DNA from: DASQFQ01 sp963730115
GTDB lineage: Bacteria; Actinomycetota; Thermoleophilia; Solirubrobacterales; Solirubrobacteraceae
DNA: 64,000 nt
Assembly (NCBI GenBank): GCA_963730115.1
Contig: CAVSQM010000005.1
Span: 127,287-191,286 of the forward strand
Reading direction: 5' to 3'
The notes beneath the pieces were generated by a model, which ran no database searches, was not told the DNA's origin, and saw nothing but the letters and a program-made list of their open reading frames with translations. Of this stretch, positions 27,170 through 36,384 are shown one piece after another (the first letter of the stretch is position 1; the number at the start of each line of letters is the position of its first letter). The translations under genes were made by a program, and so were the position numbers.

Positions 27170-27786
27170 CGCTTCGGCGGCGGCGGGGAGTGCGCCAGCT
27201 CGCGCTTCCGGAAGCTCAGCGTCAGCGTCACGGACGGCTTCGCGCCGGAGCTGACCTGGTAGCTGGTGATCAGGACGTCCGTGAGGATCCAGCGGAAGCC
27301 CTTCCCGTCCTTCGTGGGCACGACGATCTCCACGGTCGTGTAGTGCTGGTTGCGCCCGATCGCCTTGGCGACCTCGTCCGCGAAGTTCTCGAGGTCGAGC
27401 ACGACGATGAACTCGCCGGCGCCGAGGGCGTTGTCCTCCTCGTCGTGCCTCCCCGCGCCCCCGACGGCGCCGCCCGGCGTGCGGCCCGCGTCGTTCCACG
27501 CCTCGAGCGCGTACGCCTTGCCGCCGACGAGCAGCTGCGGCACCTTCGGCCACTTCGCCTGCTGCTGCGCGGCCAGCATCGTCCCCGGGCCGCCCCAGCG
27601 CTGGAGCGCGGCGGCGACCGCGCGGTTGCCGGCGCTCTTCTGGAGCTCGAGCGTCTTGTCGACCGGCGTCTCCGCCTTCGGCGCCTTGGTCGCCGTCGCG
27701 GTCTCCGGCTCGGCCTCCGCCTGCGCGAGCAGCTCCTCGACGTCCTCCTCGCGCAAGAGCTTGCGCATGCGGGCCTTGCGTCCCAT
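27166..27786 (-). CDS. Hcp-like tube protein with N-terminal LQR (eCIS/DUF4157-type) motif
   Basis: 206 residues. Residues 1-40 are charged (RMRKLLREEDVEELLAQAEA). Then comes LQKSAGNRAVAAALQRW, the motif that recurs at the N-terminus of proteins tied to extracellular contractile injection systems and DUF4157 proteins. The C-terminal domain looks like an Hcp/phage tail-tube barrel: HYTTVEIVVPTKDGKGFRW, ILTDVLITSYQVSSG and SVTLTLSFRKREL. No other injection-system gene is in the window, so it is an orphan here. It overlaps the stop of the secreted small protein by one base (TGATG). The assignment is by motif only. Confidence 0.6.
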   Translation of the reverse strand: MGRKARMRKLLREEDVEELLAQAEAEPETATATKAPKAETPVDKTLELQKSAGNRAVAAALQRWGGPGTMLAAQQQAKWPKVPQLLVGGKAYALEAWNDAGRTPGGAVGGAGRHDEEDNALGAGEFIVVLDLENFADEVAKAIGRNQHYTTVEIVVPTKDGKGFRWILTDVLITSYQVSSGAKPSVTLTLSFRKRELAHSPPPPKR

Positions 27787-28094
27787 CAGTCGGCGAACTC
27801 GAAGCGGTAGGCCTTGCGCCCCTTCACGCAGCGCCACTGGCCGCCGAGCGCGGTGCCGGACACCCGCATGCAGCGGAAGTTGCCGGGCGTGCGGAAGCTG
27901 AACGCGATCGGGGCGTTGTGACGGCGCAGGTCGCGCCGGGCGGTGCGGCAGAACATGTTGCGCGCGGACGAGATCAGGAGGTTGAAGTCGGCGCGCGTGT
28001 TGCAGTCGCGCAGCTTGGCCGGCGCCGCCTCGGCCGGCAGCGCTGCTCCGAGGAGCAAGACGACCGCCATCCCGATGGTCGCGCGCGTGCGCAT
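27786..28094 (-). CDS. Small secreted Cys-containing protein
   Basis: 102 residues. The signal peptide (TIGMAVVLLLGAALPAEAA) is followed by a mature part of about 75 residues with four cysteines (DCNTRADF, MFCRTA, FRCMRV, WRCVKG) that could form two disulfides. ATG 28094 was chosen over 28109 because it puts the charged residues directly before the hydrophobic core. No family recognised. It is upstream of and coupled to the Hcp-like gene. Confidence 0.65.
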   Translation of the reverse strand: MRTRATIGMAVVLLLGAALPAEAAPAKLRDCNTRADFNLLISSARNMFCRTARRDLRRHNAPIAFSFRTPGNFRCMRVSGTALGGQWRCVKGRKAYRFEFAD

Positions 28095-28146
28095 TCGCCG
28101 ACCGTACACCTTGACGCGCGGGTCATGGGTGAAGTTGACTCGGCGT

Positions 28147-28920
28147 GTGCAGTTCTCCGCGCCCGCCGAGCACTACGACCGCTTCATGGGGCGCTACGTG
28201 CCGCGGCTCGCGGTCGCGCTCGCCGACGCGGCCGGTGTGCAGGCCGGGATGCGCGCGCTCGACGTGGGCTGCGGGCCGGGCGGGCTGACGCAGGAGCTGG
28301 CGACGCGTCTGGGCGCCGATCACGTCGCCGCCATCGATCCGGCCGAGCAGTTCGCCGACGCGTGCCGCGCCCGCACGGGCGCCGACGTGCGCGTCGGTGG
28401 CGCCGAGGAGCTGCCGTGGGACGACGACGCGTTCGACGCGGCGCTCGCCTCGCTCGTCGTCGCCTTCATGCGCGACGCCCGCGCGGGCGCGCGCGAGATG
28501 GCCCGGGTGACCAAGCCGGGCGGTGTGGTGGCCGCGTGCATGTGGGACATCCCCGGCGGCGGGATGACGATGCTGAGCACGTACTGGCGGGCGGTGGCCT
28601 CGGTCGACTCGTCGTCGTCGGGCGAGCGCAGGCTGGTCGGCGTGCACGACGGCGAGATCGCCGAGCTGTTCGAGGGCGCCGGGCTCGTCGACGTGGAGCG
28701 GGGCACGCTCACCACGTCGGCGCACTACGAGGACTTCGACGACTTCTGGCAGCCGTTCACGTTCGCGGTCGGGCCCGCCGGCAACGACCTGCGCGCCCGG
28801 CCCGCCGAGCAGCAGGACGCGATCCGCGAGGCGTGCCGCTCGGCGCTCGGCGATCCCGACGGCCCGTTCGAGCTCGACGCGCGCGCCTGGTACGGGCGCG
28901 GCACGGTCCCCGCCGCCTAG
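28147..28920 (+). CDS. Class I SAM-dependent methyltransferase
   Basis: 257 residues. EHYDRFMGRYVPRLA, motif I LDVGCGPGGLTQEL, DPAEQFADACRARTG, motif IV region FDAALASLVVAFM and ARVTKPGGVVAACMW are the features of UbiE/Methyltransf_11-type enzymes. GTG 28147 gives a family-like start (VQFSAPAEHYD); GTG 28129 is an alternative. The substrate is unknown. It converges on the aminotransferase gene with a 4-bp overlap. Confidence 0.85.
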   Translation: MQFSAPAEHYDRFMGRYVPRLAVALADAAGVQAGMRALDVGCGPGGLTQELATRLGADHVAAIDPAEQFADACRARTGADVRVGGAEELPWDDDAFDAALASLVVAFMRDARAGAREMARVTKPGGVVAACMWDIPGGGMTMLSTYWRAVASVDSSSSGERRLVGVHDGEIAELFEGAGLVDVERGTLTTSAHYEDFDDFWQPFTFAVGPAGNDLRARPAEQQDAIREACRSALGDPDGPFELDARAWYGRGTVPAA

Positions 28921-30262
28921 CCGGTCGTCAGCTCGCGCGCGGCCTCGTCGAACACCTCGGTGTGGCGGTCGACGTCGGCCTCGGTGGTGGCCGGCGACAT
29001 CAGCGCCATGTTGTGGAACGGGGTGAGCAGGATCCCGCGGTTGAGCGCGTACAGGTGGATCAGCCGGTCGAGCGCCTCGTCGCCCGCCGCGGCGGCCTGC
29101 GCGCCGGTGCGCGCCCGCTCGGCGTGGAACAGGTACTCGACGCGGCAGCCGAGCCGGGTGACGTGCCACGGCAGCCCGTGCGTGTCGATGGCGTCCTGCA
29201 CGCCGCCCTCGAAGCGCTCGCCGAGCGCGATCATGCGCGCGAACGCCTCGTCGGTCAGCACCTCGGAGAGCGTGGCGCGGACCGCGGCGAGCGAGAGCAC
29301 GTTGGCGGCGAGCGTGCCGCCGATGCCGCCGGTGTCGACCACCTCGTCGGTGATCTCGGTCTTCACCCGCTCCGCCACCTCGGCGGAGAACCCGTAGGCG
29401 GCGGCCGGCACGCCGCCGGCGATCGGCTTGCCGATGGTCAGCAGGTCGGGCTCGAGGTCGTAGGCGCGCGTGTAGCCGCCGGGGCCGGCGGAGATCGTGT
29501 GCGTCTCGTCGATGATCAGCAGCGTGCCGGTGTCGCGCGTCGCCGCCCGCAGCGCGTCGTGGTAGCCGGGCTCCGGCAGCACGATGCCGATGTTCGTGAG
29601 CGCCGGCTCGGCGAGCACGCAGGCGACGTCGCCGTGGGCGAGCTCGCGCTCGCAGCGCCTCGACGTCGTTGAACTCGACGACGCGCGTGGTCTCCGCGAG
29701 CGGCACCGGCGGGCCGATGTTGCCCTCGCGCTCGACGACGTTGCCGCCGGAGTCGAGCGTGGCGAACGTCTCGTCGACGGTGCCGTGGTAGCACCAGTTG
29801 AAGACGAGGATCTTCGGGCGCTTCGTGATCGCGCGCGCGATCCGGATCGCGAAGCGGTTGGCGTCGGTGGCGGTCAGCGCGAACTGCCAGGTCGGCAGCC
29901 CGAAGCGCCGCTGCATCTCGTCGCCCACCCACAGCGCGTCCTCGCTCGGCAGCATCAGCGTGATGCCGCGCGGCGCCTGGCGTGCGATCGCGCGCAGCGT
30001 CGGCTCCGGCGCGTGGCCGGTCATCGCGCCGGTGTCGCCGAGGCACAGGTCGACGTACTCGTGGCCGTCGACGTCGCGGAAGCGCGCGCCCTCCGCCTCG
30101 TCGGCGAACACCGGGAAGCCGCCGGGCCAGCGCGTCATCCAGTGCATCGGGACGCCGCCCAGCAGCGTCTGCGCGTGCCCGCTCGGCCAGCTCGAGCGAG
30201 CGCGGATGCTCCGCGCGGAAGCGCTCGAGCTCGCGGGCCATCAGATCGTCGACTCGGGTCAT
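28917..30262 (-). CDS. Class III aminotransferase (glutamate-1-semialdehyde aminomutase-like), two frameshifts
   Basis: PLP enzyme of about 447 residues read from three frames. N-terminus from ATG 30262: RVDDLMARELERFRAEHPRS. After an indel near 30175: MTRWPGGFPVFADEAEG, YVDLCLGDTGAMTGHAP, LPSEDALWVGDEMQRRFGLP, ILVFNWCYHGTVDETFA. After another near 29650: LLIIDETHTISAGPGGYTR and LLTIGKPIAGGVPAAAYG, where the Lys is the PLP ligand. The architecture matches the HemL-like branch annotated as aspartate aminotransferase family. A second function than tetrapyrrole synthesis is likely since typical HemL landmarks differ. The frame breaks look like single-base errors. Confidence 0.75.
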
Positions 30263-30300
30263 GGCTCGCGATCGTGCCAGGAAGCTGCGAGAGTCGCTGC

Positions 30301-31679
30301 GTGACCGACCTGGTCGCGCAGTCGGCGCGTGGATGGCCGAGGCCGTGCGCTCGCGCGAGGTGTCCGCGCTCGAGCTGTTCGAGGCCCACGCGGCGCGGAT
30401 CGCCGAGCGCGATCCGGAGGTCAACGCGCTCGTGCTGCCGCGGCTCGAGGAGGCGCGCGAGGACGCGCTGGCGGCCGACGCCGCGCTCGCGGGGGCGAGG
30501 CGGTCGGCGCGCTGCACGGCGTGCCGTTCACGGCCAAGGACCCGCTGGCGGTGGCGGGCATGCGCGCGCCGAACGGCTCGAAGCTGCTGGCCGACCACGT
30601 CAGCGAGGCGGACTGCGCGCCGGTCGCGCGGATGCGCGCGGCGGGCGCGATCCTGCTCGGCAAGACGAACGTCTCCGAGTTCGCGATGTGGTGGGACTCG
30701 GTCAACGAGCTGTTCGGCGCGACCGCGAACCCGCACGACCGCGTCGCGGACGGCGGGCGGCTCGTCGGGCGGCGAGGCGGCGGCGCTCGCGTCGGAGATG
30801 ACGCCGCTCGGTCTCGGCTCCGACCTCGGCGGCTCGATCCGCAACCCGTGCCACTTCGTCGGCGTGTTCGGCCTCAAGCCGGGGCGCGGCACCGTCCCGT
30901 TCGCCGAGCACAAGCCGCTGCCGGCCGGGCCGGGGATCCGGCTGTTCGGCGTGGTCGGGCCGATGGCGCGCTTCGCCGCCGGATCTCGAGGTCGCGCTCG
31001 GCGTGCTGGCGACGCCGCGGCTCGCCGGGCCGCAGCGGCCGCGGCGGATCGCCGTGTTCGAGGAGGACGGGCTGCAGCCGGTCTCGCGCGACTGCCGCGC
31101 GGCGGTGTGGCAGGCCGCGACGGCGCTGGAGGACGGCGGCTACGCGACGGGCGAGGCGCGCGCCGCCGAACGCGGCCGAGGTGCGCGGTGCGTTCGACCT
31201 CATGCTCGGCACCGAGGTGGCGACCACGTTGCCGGCGGTCGTCGGCGACCGCTTCGCCGAGCTGTCGCCCTACCTGCAGGAGATGTTCTCGTCGGGCGGC
31301 GGGCTTCACGCCGTCGTGGGAGGCGTACTTCGACGCCTCGGCGCGGCTCGCGCGCTGCGAGCAGGAGGCCGACGAGTGGCTCGCGACGTACCCGGTCGCG
31401 CTCTGCCCGTGCGCGCCCGAGGTGGCGCCGCCGCTGCGCGGCGCGTGGTCGGCGGCGATCGACGGCGTGCCGACGCAGCCGGGCGGCAAGCTCACGCTCG
31501 CCACCTACGCGAGCGCGCTCGGGCTGCCGGCGGTGTGCGTGCCGGTCCTGCGGGCCGAGGGGAGCGGGCTGCCGGTCGGCGTTCAGCTGATCGGCGCGCG
31601 CGGCTCGGAGCGGACGCTGCTCGCGCTGGCGTCCGAGCTCGAGTCGGCGCTCGGCGGCTGGCTGCGGCCGCCGGCCTGA
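30301..31679 (+). CDS. Amidase-signature enzyme, about six frame breaks
   Basis: The coding sequence of an amidase (GatA/AS family) can be followed across all three frames. Start GTG 30301 (VTDLVAQSA), then EAVRSREVSALELFEAHAA; GALHGVPFTAKDPLAVAG with the catalytic Lys; KTNVSEFAMWWDS; SRTAGGSSGGEAAALAS with the cis-Ser; GLGSDLGGSIRNPCHFVG with the Ser nucleophile; and the end LPAVCVPVLRAEGSGLPVGV. Frame changes occur near 30331, 30500, 30760, 30980, 31165 and 31315. All catalytic residues are present. Either this is a fresh pseudogene or, more likely, local sequence error, because neighbours are affected too. It hydrolyses an unknown amide. Confidence 0.7.
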
Positions 31680-32563
31680 GCCCGCCCCTCGCGATCGTCG
31701 CGCGCCAGCACCCGCGGGCTGTCCATCAGGATCCGCCGCCGCCGCAGGCCCGCGATCGTCGACTCCTCCTCGCCGAGCGAGACGAGCGCGGCGAACCGTC
31801 CTGCAGCCGCAGCGCGAGCTCGAGCGTGGTGCGCGGCTCGAGCTCGGCTGTGGACCTGCCCGTCGAGCTCGAGGCGGGCGCCGCCGTTGCCGGCGTCGAG
31901 GCGGACGATCACGTCGCTGTCCGGCGCCGCTGACGAGCGGCGGGCAGACGCCGCCGTGCGGCGCGAGCGGGGTGAGCACCAGCCCGCGCGCGCCCGCCGC
32001 GAGCATCGGGCCGCCGGCGGCCAGCGTGTAAGCGGACGAGCCGATCGGCGTGGCGGCGACGAGCCCGTCGCCGGCGAGCCGGATGAAGCGCTCGCCGTCG
32101 ACCTCGATGTCGACCATCACCTGGCCGGCGCCCGCGCGCACGAGCACGAGGTCGTTGAGCGCGTTCAGCTCGCCGCCGTCGTGGGTGGCGACGAGCGCGG
32201 GCAGCCGTCGCTCCTCGTAGTCGCCGCGTGGAGACGCGGTCGAGCGCGTCGCTCGAGCCGGTCCGCGGTCACGGCGGTGAGCGCGCCGAGGCTGCCGCAG
32301 GCGATCCCGAGCACCGGGCGGCCCTCGGCCGCGGCGGCGCGCAGCGCGGCGAGCGTGGTGCCGTCGCCGCCGAGCGCGATCACGAGGTCGCAGCCGCCGA
32401 CCTCGCCGGGCGGCGCGACCTGCTGCTGCTGGCCGGGCGAGCGCAGCTGGACGATCTCGGCTCCCTGGCGCTCCGCCCACTCGCGGACGGTCGCGAGCGC
32501 GCTGGAGAGCTCACGCCGCGGGTGCACGACGAGGCCGATGCGGTCGAACGGGTTGGCGTTCAT
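31583..32563 (-). CDS. nadK: NAD kinase, frameshifted
   Basis: ATP- or polyphosphate-dependent kinase making NADP+. The N-terminal part from ATG 32563 reads RIGLVVHPRRELSSALATV and holds the GGDGT motif in LVIALGGDGTTLAALR, then GIACGSLGALTAVTAD. After an indel near 32230 the second frame gives NALNDLVLVRAGAGQVMVDI and GDGLVAATPIGSSAYTLAAGG (the conserved TPTGSTAY-type substrate loop). After another near 31920 a third frame gives VIVRLDAGNGGARLELDGQ and ILMDSPRVLARDDR. The true stop is uncertain; the last frame stays open to 31583 inside the amidase gene. Confidence 0.75.
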
Positions 32564-32590
32564 GCTTCGCGAAGGTACCGTCGTGTCGCG

Positions 32591-32953
32591 ATGGGCGCGG
32601 TGCACCGCAAGGTCGGGGACGATCGCTGGGAGGGCGTGGAGCCGGTCGCCTACCCCGATCCGGCGCTGGCGGGCGTGGTCAAGCATGAGCTGATCGGGCC
32701 GCCCGAGGGCGCGTCGGACTACCGCGTCCGCTACTTCGCGGTGCCGCCGGGCGGCCGCACGGCGCGCGAGACCCACCCGGGCGACCACGGCGTCGTGCTC
32801 GTGCGCGGGCGCGCGCGGGTGACGCTCGGCGACGAGGTGCACGAGCTCACCGCAGGCGACACGGTCTACGTCGCCGGCGACGAGCTCCACTGCTTCGAGG
32901 CGCTGGGCGACGAGCCGCTCGGCTTCATCTGCGTCTCGCCGCCGAAGGCCTAG
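32591..32953 (+). CDS. Cupin-domain protein
   Basis: 120 residues, single cupin. Motif 1 is around RTARETHPGDHGVVLVRGRA with two His and the acidic position, motif 2 around GDTVYVAGDELHCFEALG with a His. No enzymatic role can be assigned. It begins 27 bp from the divergent NAD kinase gene and is followed after 5 bp by the dienelactone-hydrolase-like gene, probably in one operon. Confidence 0.82.
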   Translation: MGAVHRKVGDDRWEGVEPVAYPDPALAGVVKHELIGPPEGASDYRVRYFAVPPGGRTARETHPGDHGVVLVRGRARVTLGDEVHELTAGDTVYVAGDELHCFEALGDEPLGFICVSPPKA

Positions 32954-32958
32954 CCCGT

Positions 32959-33718
32959 ATGTGCTTCGCCTACGACGCGCGCCCGCCGGACCTGCCCGCG
33001 GACCTCGCGCCGATCGCCGGCGGGGCGGGCGCGGAGCTGCTCGAGCTCGAGTCGGCGGACGGCACGCGCTTCTCGGCGTCGCTCGCCGAGTCGCCCGAGC
33101 CGCGCGGGAAGGCGGTCGTGGTCCTGCCGGACATCCGCGGCCTCTACCCGTTCTACACCGAGCTCGCCGAGCGCTTCGCCTCCGCCGGCCACCACGCGAT
33201 CGCGATCGACTACTTCGGCCGCACCGCGGGGCTCGGCCCGCGCGGCGAGGACTTCGACTTCTGGCCGCACGTCGAGCAGACGCGGCCGTGGACGGTGCAG
33301 GCCGACATCGCCGCGGCGCTCGCCGCGTTGCGCGAGCGGACCGGCGCCGAGCGCGTGAGCACGGTCGGCTTCTGCTTCGGCGGCACGCAGTCGTTCCTGG
33401 CGGCGACCAGGGAGGAGCTCGCGCTCGACGGCGTGATCGGGTTCTACGGCGGCCTCAACCCGGAGCGCTGGGGCGAGCACTCGCCGATCCACCGCGCGCG
33501 CGAGATGCGCGGCCCGGTGCTCGGGCTCTACGGCGGCGCGGACGAGGGCATCCCGGCCGAGCAGGTCGAGGCGTTCGAGCGCAACCTGGCCGAGGCCGGC
33601 GTGCAGTACGAGATCGTCACCTACGCCGGGCGCCCCGCACTCGTTCTTCGACCGCCGCTACGAGGAGCACGCCCGCGCCTGCGAGGACGCCTGGCGCCGG
33701 GTCCTCGCGTTCCTCTAG
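32959..33718 (+). CDS. Dienelactone hydrolase family protein, one frameshift near the end
   Basis: About 253 residues. AVVVLPDIRGLYPFYTELAERF and DYFGRTAG are typical of the family, with Cys139 as nucleophile in TVGFCFGG and the acid in LGLYGGADEGIPAEQ. The catalytic His lies after an indel: the GGG run at 33628-33630, shortened by one G, gives YAGAPHSFFDRRYEEHARACEDAW and a stop at 33718. Family members open lactone rings in aromatic degradation or hydrolyse other esters; the substrate is unknown. It follows the cupin gene by 5 bp. Confidence 0.82.
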
Positions 33719-35456
33719 CCGCCCTGCTCTTCGGTGTCCTCGCCTCGGCCGCCGGTGAGGCGCGTCGGCTCCGGCGCCTCCGGAGAGCACGTCGTCGCCG
33801 CCGTCGCCCGACAGCGCGTCGTCGCCGTCGCCGCCGTAGAGGCTGTCCGCGCCGGCGCCCGCCGGACACGACGTCGGCGCCGGCGTCGCCGAAGATCGCG
33901 TCGTCCCCGCCGCGCGCCGTCGATGCGGTCGTCGCCGCCGAGGCCGCAGATGACGTCGGCGCGGCGGGTGCCGCGGAGGCGGTCGGCGCGCGGCGTGCCG
34001 GTGATCGTGCATCCGCGCGGTGACGCGCCGAACTCCTCGACGCCGAGCAGCGGGCGCAGCGTCCGCTCCGTCTCGCGCGTGACGAACGCGTCGCGCAGCA
34101 CGTCGTCGCCGAGCGCGTTGCCGAGCGCCGCCATGACCATGCCCTGGTCGAGCGAGAGGTAGTACTTCGACACGAAGCCGGTGTCGACGTTGACGGTGTC
34201 GCGGAAGCCCCACTTGCCGTAGAGGCCGGGGAAGTCGCGCTCGAGCCGGCGCAGGTTGGCGACCGTCTCGCGCGGCGCGTAGCGGAGCGCGAGGAACGCG
34301 GCGTGCGGCGTGACGACGCCGTTCTTGTAGGCCGACCGCGGCGGATCGGGCATCGCGGGCCGACCGGGAGCAGCCCGGGTAGCCGTGGTCGACCAGCGTG
34401 CGGTTCTTGTTCGACGGGTTGCCGTCCGGGTCCATGCCGATCGCGTCGACGCCCCAGATCCCGTAGCCGCCCTCCGGGATGTTGGCGGGCGAGAAGCCCC
34501 AGTAGCCGTAGCCGGCCTCGCGTCAGCCCGTGGAAGATCTGCGCGCGCACGGTCAGCGGGTGGTTCGCGCCCCAGCTCCCCGGCCCCCAGCGCTCCTCGG
34601 GCACGAACAGCGTCGGCATCAGCGCCTCGAACATGCTGCCGCCCCACGACGGCGTCACGAGCGTGCCGGCGTAGGGCAGCGCGCCCTCGAAGACGGACTG
34701 GCCGAGGTACTGCTGCGTCACGCCGACGGGCTGCGTCTCGACGATCTCGCACTTGTCGGGGAACGCGCGGAACGCGCCGTAGTAGTGCCGCGGCGGCAGC
34801 TCGCCCTTCTCGATCCCGACGTAGCTCGCGATCCGGCTCTCGGAGACGATCGTGTCGTAACAGCACGGGTCCTCGTCCTCGGTCGAGGGCGTGGAGTGGA
34901 AGAGGATCTGGTTGCGGTCGGCGCGGTAGTAGAAGCCGAACTCCATCGAGTCGTACAGCGCCTGCGCCCGCGCGCGCAGCTCCGGCACTCGGCGCGCCAC
35001 GACGCGCAGCCCGACCGCCAGCCAGCCGTTGTCGACCGACGACAGCCACGGCGTCGCGACCCCGCCGCCCGGCGTCGTCGGCGAGATCTCGCCGCTGCGG
35101 ATGTCGTACCAGTTGAAGTACTGGCCGCCCTGCCCGCGCTCCATCCGCTCGAGCGTCGCCAGCGTGCGCGAGAGCCGCGCGACCGTCTCGCGGTGGCCGA
35201 TGATCCGCAGCCGCTCGGCCGCGACCGCGCTCCACAGGTAGGCGCCGATGTTCGTCGGCGACGTCGGCGGGCTGCGGGTGCCGTCGACGTGGACGAAGTC
35301 GGCGGGCAGGCCGGTCTGCTCGTCGGTCATGGCGACGAACGACGCCCACGTGCCCTCGGCGTAGCGCTGCAGCGGCTCCTCCGCCTGCGCCGGCGCCGGC
35401 GCCGCCCAGAGCAGCAGCATGAGCACGGCGAGCGCCGCGATTCGCCTCCCCTTCAC
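33715..35456 (-). CDS. Secreted glycoamylase-family (PF10091/GH144-like) protein with C-terminal RTX repeats, several frameshifts
   Basis: From GTG 35456 a signal peptide (RRIAALAVLMLLLWAAPAPA) leads to a catalytic domain with GQYFNWYDIRSGE, LSSVDNGWLAVGLRVVARR, SWGGSMFEALMPTLFVP and ANHPLTVRAQIFHGL. After an indel near 34520 comes GYGIWGVDAIGMDPDGN and, after another near 34365, YAPRETVANLRRLERDFPGLYG and SLDQGMVMAALGN. These are hallmarks of the glycoamylase/DUF3131 group, some of which cleave beta-1,2-glucans. The C-terminus has five or more RTX-type Gly/Asp nonapeptides (GGDDRIDGA, GGDGDDALSG, GGAGAD) in changing frames between 33950 and 33750, suggesting calcium-dependent folding after secretion. 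Five or so indels are needed for one chain. Confidence 0.7.
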
Positions 35457-35535
35457 GCAACAGCGCGTACCCCGGATCTGCAAGATCACGCCCAAGTCCG
35501 GCCGCGACCGGGGCGCGCGTGTTGTCCTAACTCAG

Positions 35536-36384
35536 ATGGTCCGCGCCCTGCTCGTCACCGCCACGGTCCTGCTCGCCGCTCCGGCGGCGGCGTCCGCCGC
35601 CTCCGCCGACGTGGCCGCCCTCCAGGTGGCCTTGCGCGCCCGCGGCTTCTATGTCGGCAGCATCGACGGCGTCGCCGGGCCGGCGACCGCCGCCGCGGTG
35701 CGGCGGCTGCAGCGCCGCCGCGGGCTGCCGGCCGACGGGATCGCCGGACCGCGCACGCGGCGGGCGCTCGGGCGGCGCGGCCGGCCGCGCCTCGGCAGCC
35801 GGCCGCTGACCCTGCGAGCGCGTGGCTGGGACGTGGCCGCGCTGCAGTTCCTGCTCGCCGCCCACGGCTTCCCGTCCGGCAGCGTCGACGGCGGGCTGGG
35901 CGCTCGCACCGACGCCTCGCTGCGCCGCTTCCAGGCCTGGGCCGGGCTGGGGGCCGACGGCGTGGCCGGGCCGGCGACGCTGGCCGCGCTGCGGCGGCCT
36001 CCGCCACGCTCGCCGCTGCGCTTCCTGCGCCCGGTCCCCGACGCGATCGGCGACGCCTTCGGCCCGCGCGGCGTCACGTTCCACGCCGGCCTCGACTTCG
36101 TCGCGCCGAAGCATCGGCCGGTGCGCGCGGGAGCGAGCGGCTGCGTCGTGGCCGCGACCCGCGACCGCGGCGGCTACGGCAAGCTCGTCGTGCTCAGCCA
36201 CGGCCAGGGGGTGACGAGCTGGTACGCGCACCTGTCGCGGATCGCGGTCCGGCGCGGCCAGTGCGTCGCCGCCGGCGCGACGCTCGGCCGCGTCGGCTCG
36301 ACCGGCCGCTCGACCGGCCCGCACCTGCACTTCGAGCTGCGACTGCGCGGGGCCGCGGTCGACCCCGCCCGCGTCACCGGCTGA
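35536..36384 (+). CDS. Secreted M23 endopeptidase with two peptidoglycan-binding repeats
   Basis: 282 residues. Signal peptide (RALLVTATVLLAAPAAASA), then two PG_binding_1 repeats: DVAALQVALRARGFYVGSID...GVAGPATAAAVRRLQ, and DVAALQFLLAAHGFPSGSVD...GLGARTDASLRRFQ. The C-terminal LytM/M23 domain has H183-x3-D187 in FHAGLDFVAP and H263-L-H265 in HLHFEL, the zinc ligands. It would cut peptide cross-bridges in peptidoglycan. ATG 35536 gives a proper signal peptide. It is divergent from the glycoamylase gene (79 bp apart) and overlaps the convergent GH13 gene by 11 bp. Confidence 0.9.
   Translation: MVRALLVTATVLLAAPAAASAASADVAALQVALRARGFYVGSIDGVAGPATAAAVRRLQRRRGLPADGIAGPRTRRALGRRGRPRLGSRPLTLRARGWDVAALQFLLAAHGFPSGSVDGGLGARTDASLRRFQAWAGLGADGVAGPATLAALRRPPPRSPLRFLRPVPDAIGDAFGPRGVTFHAGLDFVAPKHRPVRAGASGCVVAATRDRGGYGKLVVLSHGQGVTSWYAHLSRIAVRRGQCVAAGATLGRVGSTGRSTGPHLHFELRLRGAAVDPARVTG

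Noticed and set aside
29982..31679. Amidase region as several short independent genes
   Set aside because: Consecutive fragments in different frames join into one family-consistent protein with catalytic Lys, cis-Ser and Ser in order.
33740..34020. Gly/Asp-rich repeats as a DNA repeat array or CRISPR
   Set aside because: The periodicity comes from RTX nonapeptide codons; units are diverged and there are no spacers.
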